Source: a bacterium
GTDB lineage: Bacteria > Myxococcota_A > Bradymonadia > UBA7976 > UBA1532
Assembly: GCA_030426085.1 (NCBI GenBank)
Contig: JAUHYW010000027.1
Span: 41,759 to 105,758, forward strand
Reading direction: 5' to 3'
DNA: 64,000 nucleotides
Part shown: positions 1 to 9,406 of the stretch, one piece after another
How the letters are laid out: the number at the start of each line of letters is the position of its first letter
Position numbering within the stretch: position 1 is the first letter of the stretch
Made by a program: the position numbers and the translations under genes
Notes under the pieces: model-generated
The model's database searches: none
What the model was told of the DNA's origin: nothing
What the model saw: the letters and a program-made list of their open reading frames with translations, nothing else

Positions 1-1886
1 TTGATCAGATCGGGCCCGGTCGTCGCCATCCGGCTCGCCTCGCGCCGGTTGCGGGCCATGCGCCGGCGATCGACGACGTGCTCCGTCGTCTCGACCGATC
101 CGTCCACCGACCCCCCGACCGACCCGCCCACCGAGACGTCGGCCGTCGTGCGCCGGGGCACGCCCCCGTCCGAGGTGCGCCGCCGACGGCTCACCGTCGA
201 GCGGCCGCCGTTGAGCGAGACCGACCCCCCGGTCAGCGAGACCGAGCCGTCCAGCGACCCGCCGACCGCCGCCCGGGGCGTGGGCGCCCGCTCGACCATC
301 GGCGCCTGCTGATCGGCGAAGGCCAGGCAGCCGGTGATCTCCAGCGCCCGCAGGATGCGCAGCGAGTCGACCAGGCCGTAGGGGCTGTGGGCCAGCACCT
401 CGCCCAGCGTGCGCTGCCCGTCGCACAGCGCGGCCACCCGCAGCTCGTCGGCGAAGTCGCGCAGCATCGTGGCGTAGTCCCGCAGGCGGGGCGTCGAAGA
501 CACCGGGCTGCGGTTGCGGGCGTCGAAGTGGGCCACCAGCGGCGCGATGGGGAACGACGTCTTGATGCCATCGAAGATGAGCACCAGCGGGTTGAGCTCG
601 ATGGGATCGAGCCGGGCCCGGATGTCGGGCTCGTAGGTCAGCCCGTACTCGGCCCCGCTCCACGCGAAGCACGACAGGATGCGCTGCCGCATCTGCCGCC
701 GCAGCCCTTCGGCGAGCCCGTCGGCGTCGATGGCGCCCATGCGCACCAGCGCCTCGCCCTGGCGCACGTCCATCTGCCGGGCCATGCGCCCGCTGTGCTC
801 GAGCTGGCGCTGATCGATCAGCCCCTCTTGCAGCAGCAGGTAGCCCAGGCTCTCCGAGCGGATGTTGCTCTCGGCGCCGATCGGCCGCCCGTTGGCCAGC
901 ACGATGACCTTGCGCACCGGCCCCCGGCGGATGAGCACCCGCCCGGTGAACAGATCGCGGAAGCAGCGATACAGAAGGTTGGGCACGGTCACCGCGCCGT
1001 AGATGCCCCGGGGATCGCTGGGGCTCTGGGGCACGATGGGCTCGAGGGCGTAGCGCCGCTCGTCGTCGGCCACCACCCCCACCCCGTGGCGGATGGCCTC
1101 CATGCGCATCGACTCGAGGCCCCAGGTGTGATTCTCGGCCTCGTCGACGGCGTAGACCGCCGCCAGCCGGGCCGCGGTCGAGTCGGGCGCGGGCGGGGTC
1201 GGATCCACCGGCTCGGCGCCAGCCGGCTCGGCCCCGAGCGGCGGCGCGAGCTCCGGGGCGCCGCCCGCCAGCAGCCCGCCGGCCGACGAGGCCCCATAGC
1301 TCTCCGCCGGATCGCCGTCCGCCTGCACCGCGGGCACCTCCTCCAGCGTCGGCGGCCCATCGGGGCGCGCCGGGCCGCCGACGGCCGGCGCGGGCGGTCG
1401 CTCGATCCCGACCGGCGGCGGCGCCTCGGGCGGCGCGGTGCTCTCCGGCTCGATCACCGCGGCCGGCGCCGCGTCCCTTTGCGGATCATCCTGTGCCTCG
1501 CCCTGCGCGTCCGGCTGCTCCCCGGCCAGGCTCTTCTCGATCGCCTCGAGCAGCGCGCCGACGCCGAACGGCTTCACCAGGAACTGAGGGATCGCCAGCG
1601 CCTCCCGGGCCCGCTCGACCTCCGGCCGCCGCGACTGGCGGGCGGTGCCCATCAGCACCAACGCCACGTCGAGCCGGGTGTCGCGCACCGCCCGGCACAG
1701 CGCGACGCCGTCCATGTCGGGGAGCTGCATGTCGACGAGGATCAGATCGGGCCGCTCGCCGATGAAGCGATCCATGCCGGTGGCGGCGTCGACGGTCGCG
1801 GTGACGTCATAGCCCTTCACGCCCAGGAAGCGGCTGAGCAGATCGCGGATCTTCGCGTCGCGCTCGATGACCAGGATCCGATTCAT
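1..1886 (-). CDS. Response regulator with C-terminal DUF4388 (PATAN-type) region, 3' end beyond window
   Basis: Reading leftwards from an ATG at 1886, the frame stays open to the window edge (628 codons), so the C-terminus is missing. Residues 1 to about 120 form a CheY-like receiver: acidic pair near residues 8-10, phospho-acceptor Asp52 in LILVDMQLPD, a conserved Thr near 81 and the LVKPF lysine near 105. A Pro/Ala/Glu-rich linker of about 100 residues follows. Then comes a region with the look of DUF4388 proteins (VLIRRGPVRKVIVLANGRP, LGYLLLQEGLIDQRQL), a module common in Myxococcota regulators. The visible C-terminus is low complexity, with repeated GGSV units. No histidine kinase lies nearby. 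By family it should be a phosphorelay output protein without a DNA-binding domain, perhaps in motility or polarity. The target is unknown. Confidence 0.85.
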   Translation of the reverse strand, partial: MNRILVIERDAKIRDLLSRFLGVKGYDVTATVDAATGMDRFIGERPDLILVDMQLPDMDGVALCRAVRDTRLDVALVLMGTARQSRRPEVERAREALAIPQFLVKPFGVGALLEAIEKSLAGEQPDAQGEAQDDPQRDAAPAAVIEPESTAPPEAPPPVGIERPPAPAVGGPARPDGPPTLEEVPAVQADGDPAESYGASSAGGLLAGGAPELAPPLGAEPAGAEPVDPTPPAPDSTAARLAAVYAVDEAENHTWGLESMRMEAIRHGVGVVADDERRYALEPIVPQSPSDPRGIYGAVTVPNLLYRCFRDLFTGRVLIRRGPVRKVIVLANGRPIGAESNIRSESLGYLLLQEGLIDQRQLEHSGRMARQMDVRQGEALVRMGAIDADGLAEGLRRQMRQRILSCFAWSGAEYGLTYEPDIRARLDPIELNPLVLIFDGIKTSFPIAPLVAHFDARNRSPVSSTPRLRDYATMLRDFADELRVAALCDGQRTLGEVLAHSPYGLVDSLRILRALEITGCLAFADQQAPMVERAPTPRAAVGGSLDGSVSLTGGSVSLNGGRSTVSRRRRTSDGGVPRRTTADVSVGGSVGGSVDGSVETTEHVVDRRRMARNRREASRMATTGPDLI

Positions 1887-2046
1887 CGGGACTCCGCCGG
1901 GCCCACCGGACATCGCGCCCCGAACGCGCGGTCCACTCGTCCCCGCTCGCCGAACAGGTTAACCTGTCCTCGGGTCGGGCGGAAGCGTGACGCCCGGGGC
2001 CCGCCGACGACTGTCGGACAACCCACGACATCCCGAGGAGATCCCG

Positions 2047-2589
2047 ATGCACGACACCGCGATCCGGGCCGCGAAGGTCGCCGAGGTCGGCCAGCGCATC
2101 GCGAAGCTGCTGACCGCCGATATCCGGGTCTACGCCACCGGCGAGGTGCGCCGGCGCTTCGTCGAGACCCCCGCCGTGGCCGACGCGCTCGACGACGCCG
2201 AGGTCGCCGCGCTCAAGGCCGCCACCGCCGCGTTCGCCGCCGCCGCCGCCGAGGCGCTCGCCGAGCGGCTGGCCGACGACGCGCTGTGGCTCGGCGCCGA
2301 GTCCCCCGAGGCCGACGACGCGCCGGTGACCCACATCCCCGCCGTCGAGCAGGCGCTTCAAGCCGTCGCCGACGACCTGACCCGCTTCCTCGACCGCCAC
2401 GGCCTGACCGCCGGCGCCCCGCTGAGCTATCGACTGCCGGCCCGCTTCATCGACGGCGAGAACCTGCCCAGCCTCTCCCGCGCGCTGTGGAAGGCCATCG
2501 CCCGCTACCGCGAGGCCCGCGCCGCCGAGGCCGCCGCCCGGGAGGCCACCAGCGCCGAGTCCCGGGCGAAGCGATGGGACGACGCATAG
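2047..2589 (+). CDS. Conserved hypothetical protein, alanine-rich helical
   Basis: A 180-residue protein I do not recognise. The ATG at 2047 is preferred because CGAGGAGATCCCG lies just before it. An upstream in-frame ATG at 1987 would add 20 poorly structured residues. The sequence is mostly helical, with a run of alanines (AAFAAAAAEALAERL), and shows no signal peptide, membrane segment or metal motif. It probably has its own promoter in the 160-base gap shared with the divergent response regulator gene. It converges with the MopE-like gene at 2602, with 12 bases between stops. Cytoplasmic location is inferred only from the lack of export signals. Confidence 0.7.
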   Translation: MHDTAIRAAKVAEVGQRIAKLLTADIRVYATGEVRRRFVETPAVADALDDAEVAALKAATAAFAAAAAEALAERLADDALWLGAESPEADDAPVTHIPAVEQALQAVADDLTRFLDRHGLTAGAPLSYRLPARFIDGENLPSLSRALWKAIARYREARAAEAAAREATSAESRAKRWDDA

Positions 2590-2601
2590 CCCGGGTCGAC
2601 G

Positions 2602-3780
2602 TCACTCGACCGGGACGCACTCCAGGCCGCTGCGGCACAGCCAGATCCCGGGCTGCCCGTCGACCTCGCACGCCCGCCCCACCTCGCGGGGCGCGCCCGC
2701 GACCCCGTCGCAGTCCCAGTCGTCGCGGGCGTAGCACCGATCGGGCTGGGGCTGGGCGGACTCGGCGTCGCAGCGAAGGCGCCCGCCCTCGCAGATCAGG
2801 AGGCCGGCCGCCGCGCACCACCCCTGCCCGGTGGTACACGGCAGATCGACGCCCGCCGGCCGCTCGTCGATGAGCCCGTCGCAGTCGTCGTCGACCCCAT
2901 CGCACAGCTCCGGGCGGGGATCGCTCGCCCCGTCGCACGCCCCCCAGCCGGCGCCGACGCAGCGCTGCTCGCCGGCCACGCAATGACCCAGCCCGTCGAC
3001 CCCCGGCGCCCGCGGGCCGCACGGGCGCACCGCACCCTCGGCGCACCCGCAGTCCAGGCCCTCGTCGACCGCCCCGTCGCAGTCGTCGTCCGACCCATCG
3101 CAGCGCTCGGGCCGGGGCGTGATGGCATCGACGCACGACACATGCCGCCCCGCCTCGCACCGTCGGGCGCCGGCCCGGCACCGCCCCACGCCCTCGGTCC
3201 CCGGCGGACCGGGGTAGCACGGGGGCGCCTCGGCCACCTCGTCGACGATCGCGTCGCAGTCATCGTCGAGGCCGTTGCAGATCTCGTCGAGCGTCGCCGG
3301 CTCGATCACCGGCACGCAGCCGAGGGCGCCGGCCCGGCACCGCACCTCGCCCGCGGCGCACCGCCCGATGTGATCGGTCACGCAGGCGCCGAGGAAGGCC
3401 TCGTCCTCGTCGACTTCGCCGTCGCAGTCGTCATCCACGCCGTTGCAGCCATCGACCTCGGCGACAGCGCAGCGCACCTCGTCGAAACCGGATCGATCGC
3501 ATTGGAGGGTGCCTTCACACGCACCTCTCATGCACGGCTCGCCTATCGCGAGCCCTTCGTCCAGGAAGCCGTCGCAGTCGTCGTCGATCCCGTTGCACTG
3601 CTCCGGACGGGGCACCAGGAAGTTGCGGTCGTCACAGTCGGGCCCCGGGTCGCAGTCGACGCCGAAGCCGTCGCCGTCGCCGTCGATGCACGGCACGTCC
3701 AGATCGCGGACGACGACGTCCCGACACCCGGCGCCGAGCAGCAGCAGCGCCGAGGCGGCGAGGGCGAGGCGGGCTTGCGC
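2602..3780 (-). CDS. MopE-like Cys-rich lipoprotein with DDDCDxxxDE repeats
   Basis: About 390 residues. A hydrophobic stretch ends in a lipobox (LLLLGAGC, Cys codon at 3724-3726), so it is probably a lipoprotein. The mature part opens with an Asp-rich DGDGDGFGVDCDPGPDCDD segment and carries five copies of the MopE-type motif (NGIDDDCDGFLDEG, NGVDDDCDGEVDED, NGLDDDCDAIVDEV, DGSDDDCDGAVDEG, DGVDDDCDGLIDER) plus a degenerate sixth. These are spaced by Cys pairs and are expected to bind calcium or metal and form disulfides. The start is uncertain. No in-frame ATG, GTG or TTG lies between the lipobox and 3801, so translation starts at a rare codon, much further upstream inside the divergent gene, or there is a sequencing error. 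Surface location is inferred from the lipobox. Confidence 0.75.
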   Translation of the reverse strand, partial: AQARLALAASALLLLGAGCRDVVVRDLDVPCIDGDGDGFGVDCDPGPDCDDRNFLVPRPEQCNGIDDDCDGFLDEGLAIGEPCMRGACEGTLQCDRSGFDEVRCAVAEVDGCNGVDDDCDGEVDEDEAFLGACVTDHIGRCAAGEVRCRAGALGCVPVIEPATLDEICNGLDDDCDAIVDEVAEAPPCYPGPPGTEGVGRCRAGARRCEAGRHVSCVDAITPRPERCDGSDDDCDGAVDEGLDCGCAEGAVRPCGPRAPGVDGLGHCVAGEQRCVGAGWGACDGASDPRPELCDGVDDDCDGLIDERPAGVDLPCTTGQGWCAAAGLLICEGGRLRCDAESAQPQPDRCYARDDWDCDGVAGAPREVGRACEVDGQPGIWLCRSGLECVPVE

Positions 3781-3801
3781 TGGGCGGGCCCGGGGGCCAC
3801 G

Positions 3802-4431
3802 ATGAGCGCGATGCGCGCCCCACTCACCCTGCCCGGTGCCCTGCTGATCGCGGCCCTCGCCACCCCCGCGCGGGCCGAGGGCGGCCCCCGGGCCGGGGTC
3901 GAGGCCGGCGCCCTGCTCGCGACGACGATGGGGGTCTCGGCGTCGGCCGGCGGGCGCAACGCCTACTCGGCGGTGCCGGTCGACCCCGGCTGGATCGTCG
4001 GCGGCCACCTCGAGTGGGTCCCCAGCCAGAGCGCCCGGCTGGGGGTCGAGGTGTGGATCACCGGCCTCGGCGTGCGCCGCCACCGGGAGGAGGCCGAGTG
4101 GACGGCGACCTACGTCGGCCTCGCCCCCCGGCTGCGGTTCACCTTCCCGCTCAGCGACGCGGTCGGGCTCGACGCTCAAGGCGCCTTCGGCCCGGCCTGG
4201 CTCAGCGGCGGCACGACCTACGGCAGCGTGGGCCTCACCGCCCGGGTCGGTATGGGGCTGAGCTGCGCGCTCACCGCGGACATCGAGGCCGCCGTCGGGT
4301 TGTCGCTGCACGCCGCCAGCATCTGGCCGGCCGAGATCCTGACCCCCGGCGACGACATCGTCGTCGACGAGCCCTATATGCATGGCTTCCGCACGCTCAT
4401 GCTCACCCTCGGCGTGCGCGCGCGCCGCTGA
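3802..4431 (+). CDS. Outer-membrane beta-barrel protein
   Basis: A 209-residue protein with a cleavable signal peptide (LTLPGALLIAALATPARA) and then alternating polar and hydrophobic strands typical of small outer-membrane barrels of the OMP_b-brl type. Examples are SARLGVEVWITGLGVR and EAEWTATYVGLAPRLRF, and it ends in an aromatic-poor strand, LMLTLGVRARR. ATG at 3802 places the signal peptide at the N-terminus; the longer upstream frame overlaps the divergent MopE-like gene. Nothing indicates a ligand. The MopE-like lipoprotein gene starts back to back with this one, so the two may share control and both act in the envelope. Confidence 0.7.
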   Translation: MSAMRAPLTLPGALLIAALATPARAEGGPRAGVEAGALLATTMGVSASAGGRNAYSAVPVDPGWIVGGHLEWVPSQSARLGVEVWITGLGVRRHREEAEWTATYVGLAPRLRFTFPLSDAVGLDAQGAFGPAWLSGGTTYGSVGLTARVGMGLSCALTADIEAAVGLSLHAASIWPAEILTPGDDIVVDEPYMHGFRTLMLTLGVRARR

Positions 4432-4439
4432 GCGCGCGC

Positions 4440-6197
4440 TCACAGAGACTCGAGGAAGGCCACCAGATCGGCCCGCGCGTCGGCCGGCAGCGCCTCGACG
4501 TCCCCGTGCGCCGCGCCGCCGCAGGCCGGAACGAAGCGCTCGGCGAGGGTGCCGGCGCAGCCGTCGTGCATCAGCGGCAGCCGATGGGCGGCCCCCACCA
4601 GGGACGGCACCTGCAACGCCTCGCCGGTGCCCACGTCGTGCGATCCGGGGTCGACGGTGCCATCGGCGAAGTGACACGCCCGGCAGCCGGCCTCGTCGAA
4701 CACCCGCTCACCGCGCTCGACGGCGCCCGGATCGAGGGCCGGCGCCGGGGGCAGCGTCGGCACGGTGTCCAGCCAGGCCCCGAGCGCGTCGTGCTCGGCG
4801 AGGGTCAGCGGATCTCCGCCCATGCGGCCGACGAAGACCTCCTCCATGAAGGTGTCGAAGTCGTCCAGATCACCGCTCCAGTGGAACGGCGCCCGCCCGC
4901 TCAGCCCGCCGTGCAGCGTCTGGGTCCGCCGGGGCCCGAACGCCTCGAAGACCCAGACGTGCCCGTCCTCCCCGCCCTCGGGGTGGCAGCTCGCGCAGGC
5001 GATGCCCGAGCGGGTCGCCCGGTGGAACAGCGCATGCCCCGAGTCGACGAGCGGCGCGGCGTCGAAGGTGATCCCCAACCACCGCTCCGTGCTGCCCGAC
5101 GACAGGCTGGGGCGCTCGCCCGCGATCTGCGCCGTCTGCGGCTCGAACCACCACAGCCGCGTCCCCTGCCACGCCACCGCGACCACGCCCCGCGCGGCCA
5201 CCCCCGAATCACCGCACAGGTAGTCGTAGAGGCCGGGCGTCCCGTTCGGATCGGCGACCGCCACCCGCCCGTCGGGGCTCACCGCCACGTCGACCCCGAG
5301 GACGGTGCCCACCGGGGAGGCGGGCTCGGCGGTCTGCGCCCCCGGCCCGACCCGGGAGAGGGCCTGATGCAGCACCCCGGCGCTGCCGCAGCCGCCCCCG
5401 CCCGCGTAGTACTGCACCGCACTGCTCAGGTCGGGCAGCGCTGAGCGCCGGTGCCGTTGATGCAGCAGGACCGGGTCGCCGGTGGGATCGGAGACCATGC
5501 GCCACGCCACCCGGGGGGCGAGCGGCTCGCCGCCGCGGTGGCTCTCGACCGCGGCGGGCACCGGCTCGATCGCGCCGGCGGCGTCGACCGCGAAGACCTC
5601 CGCCGAGCGGAACGTATTGACGAGCACCCGGTCGCCGTCGACGACGACGTCCCGCAGATCGGGCGCGACCATCACCCGCCCCCGCTCGGCGTGGGTCTCG
5701 GCGTCGAGCTCGACCAGCGCGCCGTGCAGGCAGGCGACGTACAGGCTGTCCCGGCCGATGTCGTAGGCGATCCCCCGGGGCGCAGGGCACACCGCCGTCC
5801 GCCGGAGGATGGCCGGCTCGACCGGGTCGAACGCCACGACCGCCCCGCCCCGCCGCAGCGCGACGTGCACCCGGCCGGCGGCGTCTTCGGCCATGCGATT
5901 GGGCCGATCCCCCGCCTGCAACGGGAGCCGCCCGTGCGCGCTGCGCGTGTTCGGATCGACGATCCACAGCATGTCGCGGTCGAGATCGGCGGCGATGACG
6001 AAGCGATCGTCACGGGTGACGATCAGGCCGCCGCCGACGATGGGCGCCACCGGCGCCGAAGACAGATCGGGCACCGGCGTGGCCTCGTCGACGTGCTCGT
6101 TCTCGGCGGGGGGCGGCGGGCCCGGCTTCACCTCGCAGGCGGCGAGCGCAGTGACGGCGCAGAGCCCGATGAGCGGTGTGACGAGCCCGTGTCGCAT
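4440..6197 (-). CDS. Di-haem cytochrome c lipoprotein (MauG/CcpA-like C-terminus) with propeller-like N-terminus
   Basis: A 585-residue protein. ATG at 6197 has a strong GAGGAGG site and puts the lipobox (VTALAACE) at residue 20. The N-terminal two thirds read like a YVTN/NHL-type propeller (DRFVIAADLDRDMLWIVDP, VAFDPVEPAILRR, VAVSPDGRVAVADPNG). The C-terminal third carries two haem c motifs, CASCH in SGIACASCHPEGGEDGH and CRACH near the end. It resembles di-haem peroxidase/MauG proteins, with FEAFGPRRTQTLHGGLSGR between the haems. Probable function is periplasmic or surface electron transfer; the substrate cannot be told. The gene converges with the barrel gene across an 8-base gap and diverges from the DUF4178 gene. 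Confidence 0.8.
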   Translation of the reverse strand: MRHGLVTPLIGLCAVTALAACEVKPGPPPPAENEHVDEATPVPDLSSAPVAPIVGGGLIVTRDDRFVIAADLDRDMLWIVDPNTRSAHGRLPLQAGDRPNRMAEDAAGRVHVALRRGGAVVAFDPVEPAILRRTAVCPAPRGIAYDIGRDSLYVACLHGALVELDAETHAERGRVMVAPDLRDVVVDGDRVLVNTFRSAEVFAVDAAGAIEPVPAAVESHRGGEPLAPRVAWRMVSDPTGDPVLLHQRHRRSALPDLSSAVQYYAGGGGCGSAGVLHQALSRVGPGAQTAEPASPVGTVLGVDVAVSPDGRVAVADPNGTPGLYDYLCGDSGVAARGVVAVAWQGTRLWWFEPQTAQIAGERPSLSSGSTERWLGITFDAAPLVDSGHALFHRATRSGIACASCHPEGGEDGHVWVFEAFGPRRTQTLHGGLSGRAPFHWSGDLDDFDTFMEEVFVGRMGGDPLTLAEHDALGAWLDTVPTLPPAPALDPGAVERGERVFDEAGCRACHFADGTVDPGSHDVGTGEALQVPSLVGAAHRLPLMHDGCAGTLAERFVPACGGAAHGDVEALPADARADLVAFLESL

Positions 6198-6348
6198 AGT
6201 GGTCCTCCTCGATGCCATCCCAGTCTACCGAATGACATCGCATGCCACAAAGGCCTTCTGTGACCGGCGGGCCGTGCACGCGGCGCGGCTGTGCATCGCC
6301 CGCCCGGTCTGGCATGATGCGGCCGTCTCGCAGAGGAGGTCCGCGCCC

Positions 6349-7014
6349 ATGAAAGCCCTGCTGTTCGTCCTGGTCGGCGTCGGAGTCGCGGCGGCCATCG
6401 GCTTCGTCATCTCCCGGCGCAAGAAGGCCGAGGAGGACCGCCGCCGGGCCCGCGAAGACGCGGTGTCCGGGGCCAACGTCACCAACGACATCACCGGGGT
6501 CGGCGCGGGCGGCGTGCTCAAGATGCCGCCCTTCGGCAACAACCGCCTGCCCATCGAGACCTACGTCAAGACCCGCCACCGCTACCAGGACGGCGAGGGC
6601 GGCCCGCCGTGGTACGAGCTGGTGTGCGAGCACGGCCGGCGGGAGATGGTCGTCGAGTGGTCCCGCGAGGGCGGCGAGGTCTACGTGACCGCCGGCTACG
6701 ACGACGAGCACCCCCGGCTGGACGACGTGGGGCTCACCGAAGAGAAGCTCATCGAGTTCGACGAGTCGGGCCGGGGCCGCTTCGAGTGGGACGGCGACAC
6801 CTGGCACCTCTCGGAGAGCGGCGAGCGGCGCTACTTCGCCGACGACGGGCGCGAGGGCGAGGGCTTCTACTGCTGGGAGTTCGAGTCCGACGACGAGTCG
6901 CGCAACCTCTCGGTCGAGAAGTGGGCCGGGGATCACAAGTTCTACGTGTACGTGCTGCACAACGTCGATGCCCGGGCCATCGAGGTGTTCGACGCGGGGC
7001 AGGTGAAGCGATGA
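6349..7014 (+). CDS. DUF4178 membrane-anchored protein
   Basis: A 221-residue protein with an N-terminal membrane anchor (ALLFVLVGVGVAAAIGFVI), a basic stop-transfer (SRRKK) and then a DUF4178-like beta domain (YQDGEGGPPWYELVCEH, FEWDGDTWHLSESGERRYF, GFYCWEFESDDESRNLSVE, FYVYVLHN). ATG at 6349 follows AGAGGAGGTCC. It is the first gene of a tight operon: the next start overlaps this stop as ATGA. DUF4178 proteins are found beside PspA, DUF350 and polyamine-synthase genes in bacterial membrane-stress loci, and the same companions follow here. Its biochemical role is unknown. Confidence 0.8.
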   Translation: MKALLFVLVGVGVAAAIGFVISRRKKAEEDRRRAREDAVSGANVTNDITGVGAGGVLKMPPFGNNRLPIETYVKTRHRYQDGEGGPPWYELVCEHGRREMVVEWSREGGEVYVTAGYDDEHPRLDDVGLTEEKLIEFDESGRGRFEWDGDTWHLSESGERRYFADDGREGEGFYCWEFESDDESRNLSVEKWAGDHKFYVYVLHNVDARAIEVFDAGQVKR

Positions 7015-8411
7015 GCCGCGCGGCGTGGGCCGGCATCCTGCTGCTCGGCGCGGGGCTGGGGCTGGCAGCGTACTTCCTGACCCGGGGCATCGAGGCGTCG
7101 ACGCTGGAAGCGGTGAAGGCCGCCGAGCAGGCGGTGGAGGGCGACGCGGCGAGCCTCGAGCGCGCGCACGGCGACTTCGTGCGGATCGTCGGGCAGGCGC
7201 CGGACTACCTCGAAGGGCAGCCCGACATCGCCGCCGCCCGCAAAGACTTCGAGGCCCGGCGGGCGAAGATGGCCGAGGCGAAGGCGGTGCTCACCGAGCA
7301 GATCCCGCCGCTGATCGAGAGCGGGGACTACGAGAACAACGATCGCGTCGTGATGCTGGCCCAGAAGGCGGCGGCGACGTCGTCCCAGGCGGTGGGCGGG
7401 GTCTCGAAGAACGCGGGCACCGCCCGGCGGCTGCTGCGCTACAAGACCGATCACGCCACGCTGATGCAGACCGCCCGGGCCCAGGTGACGGCGGCGGCTT
7501 CGCTCGGGGCCGAGGGCGACACCGCGCTGGAGAATCAGATCCAGCTCGCGGCGACGCGCTACCCCGAGGCGAAGCCCAAGCTCGACGCCCGGCTGACCGA
7601 CATGAAGCGCCACGCGGCGCAGATCGCGAAGAGCGGGGCCGATCTGGAGCGGCTGGCGGCGGCGGCGTCCATCGATTACGTCGCCGCCGGCAAGACGGCG
7701 GACGCCGTCATCCAAGGCGGCGACAAGCTGGCCAAGATGCGGGCCGACATCGAGAGCGACATCGCTGATCTCGGCAAGAGCGTCGACAAGATCCTCGAAG
7801 ACATGAAAGAGGAGAACGGGCGCTACTATCACCAGTACAAGGTCGTCGAGAACGGCGTGGCGCGCACCACGGGCTGGGAGGAAGTGACCCGCAGCGTCTA
7901 CCAGCAGCACCGGGAGCACCTGGGCATGGCGATCTACAGCAAGCCCGAGGGCAAGCTGGCCAGCGAGGCCGAGACCGTCGCCGCGCCGCCGGGCTACAAC
8001 TACGTGGGCAACGAGCGCTACGGGCGCTGGGAGCGGCGCAACGGCCAGGAGTTCTGGGTCTTCTATGGCAAGTACTCGCTGATGCGCGATCTGCTGTGGG
8101 GCGGCGGCGGCCGCTATCGATCGGTGCCTCGCACCAGCTATCGCAGCTATCGCAGCACCATCGGCTCGGGCAAGCCATTCTATGGCACCAAGAAGCAGTA
8201 TGGCAGCAAGGGCACCGTGACGAAGACCCGCTATTCGGGCAGCAACTACTACAAGCAGCAGCGGCGCTCGAAGTACAGCGGCTCGAAGTACAGCGGCAGC
8301 CGGCGCAGCAGCAGCCGGCGATACAGCGGATCGAGCAGCGGCGGGCGGCGCTCGGGCGGATCCCGGGGCAGCCGCTATCGCAGCTCCAGCTTCGGCGGCG
8401 GAGGCAAGTGA
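7011..8411 (+). CDS. Membrane-anchored coiled-coil protein with Ser/Gly/Tyr-rich C-terminal tail
   Basis: A 466-residue protein not assigned to a named family. The N-terminus has one membrane segment (AWAGILLLGAGLGLAAYFL). Residues of about 30 to 270 are Ala/Lys/Glu-rich helices likely to form a coiled coil (ARKDFEARRAKMAEAKAVL). A short aromatic globular part (YHQYKVVENGVARTTGWEE, YGRWERRNGQEFWVFYGKY) follows. The tail is low complexity and basic, with repeats such as KYSGSKYSGSRRSSSRRYSG, ending SSSFGGGGK. The Gly/Ser tail recalls proteins of the YgiB/YjfM (DUF1190) kind that accompany DUF350, but that is only resemblance. Start and stop overlap both neighbours (ATGA and TGATG), implying translational coupling within the DUF4178-DUF350 operon. 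Confidence 0.75.
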   Translation: MSRAAWAGILLLGAGLGLAAYFLTRGIEASTLEAVKAAEQAVEGDAASLERAHGDFVRIVGQAPDYLEGQPDIAAARKDFEARRAKMAEAKAVLTEQIPPLIESGDYENNDRVVMLAQKAAATSSQAVGGVSKNAGTARRLLRYKTDHATLMQTARAQVTAAASLGAEGDTALENQIQLAATRYPEAKPKLDARLTDMKRHAAQIAKSGADLERLAAAASIDYVAAGKTADAVIQGGDKLAKMRADIESDIADLGKSVDKILEDMKEENGRYYHQYKVVENGVARTTGWEEVTRSVYQQHREHLGMAIYSKPEGKLASEAETVAAPPGYNYVGNERYGRWERRNGQEFWVFYGKYSLMRDLLWGGGGRYRSVPRTSYRSYRSTIGSGKPFYGTKKQYGSKGTVTKTRYSGSNYYKQQRRSKYSGSKYSGSRRSSSRRYSGSSSGGRRSGGSRGSRYRSSSFGGGGK

Positions 8412-9358
8412 TGGACGCCTGGTTCGACAAGCTGGACCTCATCTACTCGGCCTCGGCGCTGCTCATCTCGGCGGGGCTGCTGCTCGTCGCCCGGGTGCTC
8501 TACGGCGCCCTGGCCCGCTACGACGTCAACCACCAACTCACCGAGGCCGACAACCCGGCGGTGGGCCCGGCGGTCTTCGGCTATCTGGCCGGGGTCACCA
8601 TCGTGCTCGCCGGGCTGCTCGGCACCGAAGGCGCCGCGCTCGACGATCCCATCGGCATCGCCTGGGATCTGGGCGAGCTGTCCGGCTGGGGGCTGCTGGC
8701 CATCGTGCTGCTCAAGCTCTCCGGCTGGCTCAACGACAAGCTGATCCTGCGCGGCTTCGAGAACCAGAAGGAGCTGATCGACGATCGCAACCTGGGGGTC
8801 GGCGCGACGCTGTGCGGCAGCTACATCGCCTCGGGGCTGGTGCTGGCCGGCGCGCTGACCGGCATCGTCTCCCCCGACGTGCTGCCCGAGGAGGCCACCC
8901 GGGCCGACCGGTTGACCCACGAGCTGATGAGCGCGCTGGCCTTCTTCGCGCTGGGGCAGCTCGCCCTGATCGTGTTCGGGGTGCTCTACCGGGTCATGCA
9001 GCCGACCGACGTGCTCAAAGCCATCGAAGAGGACTACGTCGCCCCCGACGGCACGGCCCACGGGGGCAACGCCGCGGCGGGCATCTCGCTGGGCGGCAAC
9101 CTCGCCGCGCTGGGGCTGGTGCTCTTCGGCGCGGCCCGGGCCGACTTCGTGGGGTGGAGCGACAACCTGATCACCTTCGGCATCTCGACCGGGATCGGGA
9201 TCGTGCTGCTCATCGGATGGCGGTCCTTCGTCGACCACGTCATGCTGGGCAAGGCCGATCTGGCCAAGGAGATCTACGAGGACCGCAACCCCAACGCCGC
9301 CCTGCTCGAGACCGCCTCGGTCCTGGGCATGGCGATGGTGCTCGTCTTCGTCCTGTGA
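8411..9358 (+). CDS. DUF350 family integral membrane protein (two repeats)
   Basis: A 315-residue polytopic protein with about eight hydrophobic segments. Two related halves each show the DUF350 pattern of a membrane hairpin with a charged loop (VFGYLAGVTIVLAGLLG and ISLGGNLAALGLVLFGA), joined by a soluble linker. The loops hold conserved-looking charged segments (GFENQKELIDDRNLGVG and KADLAKEIYEDRNPNAALLE), where DUF350 proteins keep Asp/Glu/Asn residues. It is the third gene of the operon, its ATG overlapping the previous stop by one base. DUF350 proteins (E. coli YjfL type) belong to PspA-associated membrane-stress gene sets; their transported species or signal is unknown. Confidence 0.85.
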   Translation: MDAWFDKLDLIYSASALLISAGLLLVARVLYGALARYDVNHQLTEADNPAVGPAVFGYLAGVTIVLAGLLGTEGAALDDPIGIAWDLGELSGWGLLAIVLLKLSGWLNDKLILRGFENQKELIDDRNLGVGATLCGSYIASGLVLAGALTGIVSPDVLPEEATRADRLTHELMSALAFFALGQLALIVFGVLYRVMQPTDVLKAIEEDYVAPDGTAHGGNAAAGISLGGNLAALGLVLFGAARADFVGWSDNLITFGISTGIGIVLLIGWRSFVDHVMLGKADLAKEIYEDRNPNAALLETASVLGMAMVLVFVL

Positions 9359-9406
9359 GCCGCCGCCCCCGGCTCCGCCCCGCAGCCCCTCCGACGCAGT
9401 GACCGC

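Noticed and set aside
8253..8400. Short near-repeats of ggctcgaagtacagcgg type
   Set aside because: These are codons for the YSGS-rich protein tail, not a separate DNA element.
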